This document shows positions 4,482 to 5,223 of a DNA stretch of 5,223 nucleotides, one piece after another. The translations under genes and the position numbers were made by a program. Each line of letters opens with the position of its first letter. Positions within the stretch are counted from its first letter, which is position 1. Origin of the DNA: CAMBDR01 sp046597185 (GTDB lineage Bacteria; Pseudomonadota; Gammaproteobacteria; Burkholderiales; Burkholderiaceae_D); the NCBI GenBank assembly GCA_046597185.1, contig JBKJLF010000296.1, positions 1 to 5,223 on the forward strand, given 5' to 3'. The notes under the pieces are model-generated. The model did no database searches, was not told where the DNA came from, and saw only the letters and a program-made list of their open reading frames with translations.

Positions 4482-5223
4482 ATGAAAAAAGAAAATTTCA
4501 CCGCCGACAGGGTAGCCAAATTCAATTGCATAACGGGCAAGGCGCAAAGTATCTTTTGGGACGCAAAAACGCCGGGGCTTGGTCTGCGTGTTACCGCTGC
4601 GGGTGCCAAGGCTTACATATTCGAGACAAGCCTGAACGGGAAAACCTTACGAATTACAATTGGTTCGCCTCAAACCTGGAATCTTGATGCAGCGCAAAAA
4701 GAAGCTTGCGAGTTAAAAAGCATGACCAACAAGGGGCGCGACCCGCGCCAAGTCAAAGCCGACATCTTGGCCGCTGAACAAGCCGCACGCGATATCAAAG
4801 AAGCCGAACAAACCGCGATACAAACCCAAAACGCCCGCGAACCGGTAACGCTGGCTGACGTGTGGCAGGAATATATCGCGGAACGGTCGTCTGTTTGGTC
4901 TGAGCGTCATATTTTGGATCATGAGCGGATGACGCACGTCGGGGGTGAAATACGTGTCAAGAGTACCGCGCTTACGATACCGGGTTCGCTCGCATCATTG
5001 GCTGGCGTTCGCCTTGTTGACCTTACCACGGGGCGCATTGACGCATGGGCAAGGATTGAGGCAACAACCCGCCCGACGCGCGCCCGCCTTGCCTTGCGCC
5101 TGCTGAAAGCCTGCCCGAACTGGTGCGCCGCCAATCCGGCCTATGCTGATATCATCACAAACAACCCGGCAAAAAGCAAAAAAGCCCGCGAAAGCTTGGG
5201 GAAAGCCAATGTCAAAAATGACG
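4482..5223 (+). CDS. int: Tyrosine recombinase (phage/island integrase), N-terminal 247 codons
   Basis: This is an open frame from the ATG at 4482 to the window edge with no stop, so the gene is cut on the right. Residues about 5-90 are the arm-type DNA-binding domain found in P4-like and island integrases: F-T-A-D-R-V at 6-11, W-D-x-x-x-P-G-L-G-L-R-V at 26-37, Y-I-F at 45-47, G-K-T-x-R-I-T-I-G at 53-61, L-D-A-A at 68-71, and G-R-D-P-R at 85-89. An Ala/Glu/Gln-rich helical linker (about 91-118) follows, then the start of the SAM-like core-binding domain (V-T-L-A-D-V-W-x-E-Y-I at 122-132). The catalytic domain with its R-H-R-Y residues would lie past 5223, so activity cannot be judged. It would recombine the element circle with the tRNA-Lys gene at the adjacent core. 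The upstream start, spacing to the att core and orientation all fit. Confidence 0.92.
   Translation, partial: MKKENFTADRVAKFNCITGKAQSIFWDAKTPGLGLRVTAAGAKAYIFETSLNGKTLRITIGSPQTWNLDAAQKEACELKSMTNKGRDPRQVKADILAAEQAARDIKEAEQTAIQTQNAREPVTLADVWQEYIAERSSVWSERHILDHERMTHVGGEIRVKSTALTIPGSLASLAGVRLVDLTTGRIDAWARIEATTRPTRARLALRLLKACPNWCAANPAYADIITNNPAKSKKARESLGKANVKND

Larger units (their letters stand above)
4273..5223. mobile_element. Left end of an integrative element (att core plus integrase), continuing past the window
   Basis: The element is defined by the orphan tRNA-Lys 3' half and the adjacent integrase. Since the tRNA reads leftward and its 5' half is missing on the right, the element must lie to the right of the core and the older chromosome to the left. 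The reconstituted full tRNA-Lys is expected at the far right end. Whether it is a prophage, a satellite or a genomic island cannot be told, because only the integrase is visible. Confidence 0.7.

Noticed and set aside
4448..4687. 79-codon plus-strand frame overlapping the integrase start
   Set aside because: It is in a different frame from the integrase, which has the recognisable domain and the better start. This one begins at TTG and gives a low-complexity basic product.

Overview
The window appears to come from a flagellated Gram-negative bacterium, most likely a beta- or gammaproteobacterium. The evidence is a FlgL carboxy-terminus at the left edge, a proteobacterial-style tRNA-Lys remnant, and a tyrosine integrase of the type common in proteobacterial islands. 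I cannot name a genus. Base composition changes along the window: flgL and the integrase look GC-balanced, while the middle (about 2.1-4.5 kb) is AT-rich apart from one short GC-rich, hairpin-rich patch near 2.35-2.46 kb.

Layout. (a) 1-202: end of flgL, reading right. (b) 245-2143: a two-gene leftward unit. The first gene encodes a 367-residue protein ending in an M35/aspzincin-type zinc metallopeptidase domain (HEVIH plus a T-x-D-x-x-Y ligand motif). The second, about 30 bp downstream, encodes a 255-residue protein made of two copies of a ~70-residue beta-rich repeat. The arrangement resembles a secreted-effector/immunity pair. (c) 2144-2692: 549 bp with no convincing gene, holding the upstream region of the peptidase gene and the GC-rich structured patch. 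(d) 2693-3892: a second leftward unit, with a 50-residue small protein that has a strong ribosome binding site and then a 341-residue multi-spanning membrane protein of unknown function. (e) 3893-4272: promoter region of that unit, several dyad symmetries, and a strong leftward terminator. (f) 4273-4320: the 3' part of a tRNA-Lys(UUU) gene on the minus strand, broken at the anticodon stem. (g) 4482-5223: a tyrosine recombinase/integrase running off the right edge.

How it fits together. Items (e)-(g) form an island junction. The orphan tRNA 3' half is the duplicated attachment core, the terminator left of it probably belonged to the tRNA, and the element lies to the right with its integrase first. 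An intact tRNA-Lys should sit at the far end of the element, beyond the window. The genes between flgL and the junction are accessory in character (effector-like pair, orphan membrane operon). The most interesting candidates for something undescribed are the M35/two-repeat pair and the small-protein/membrane-protein operon.
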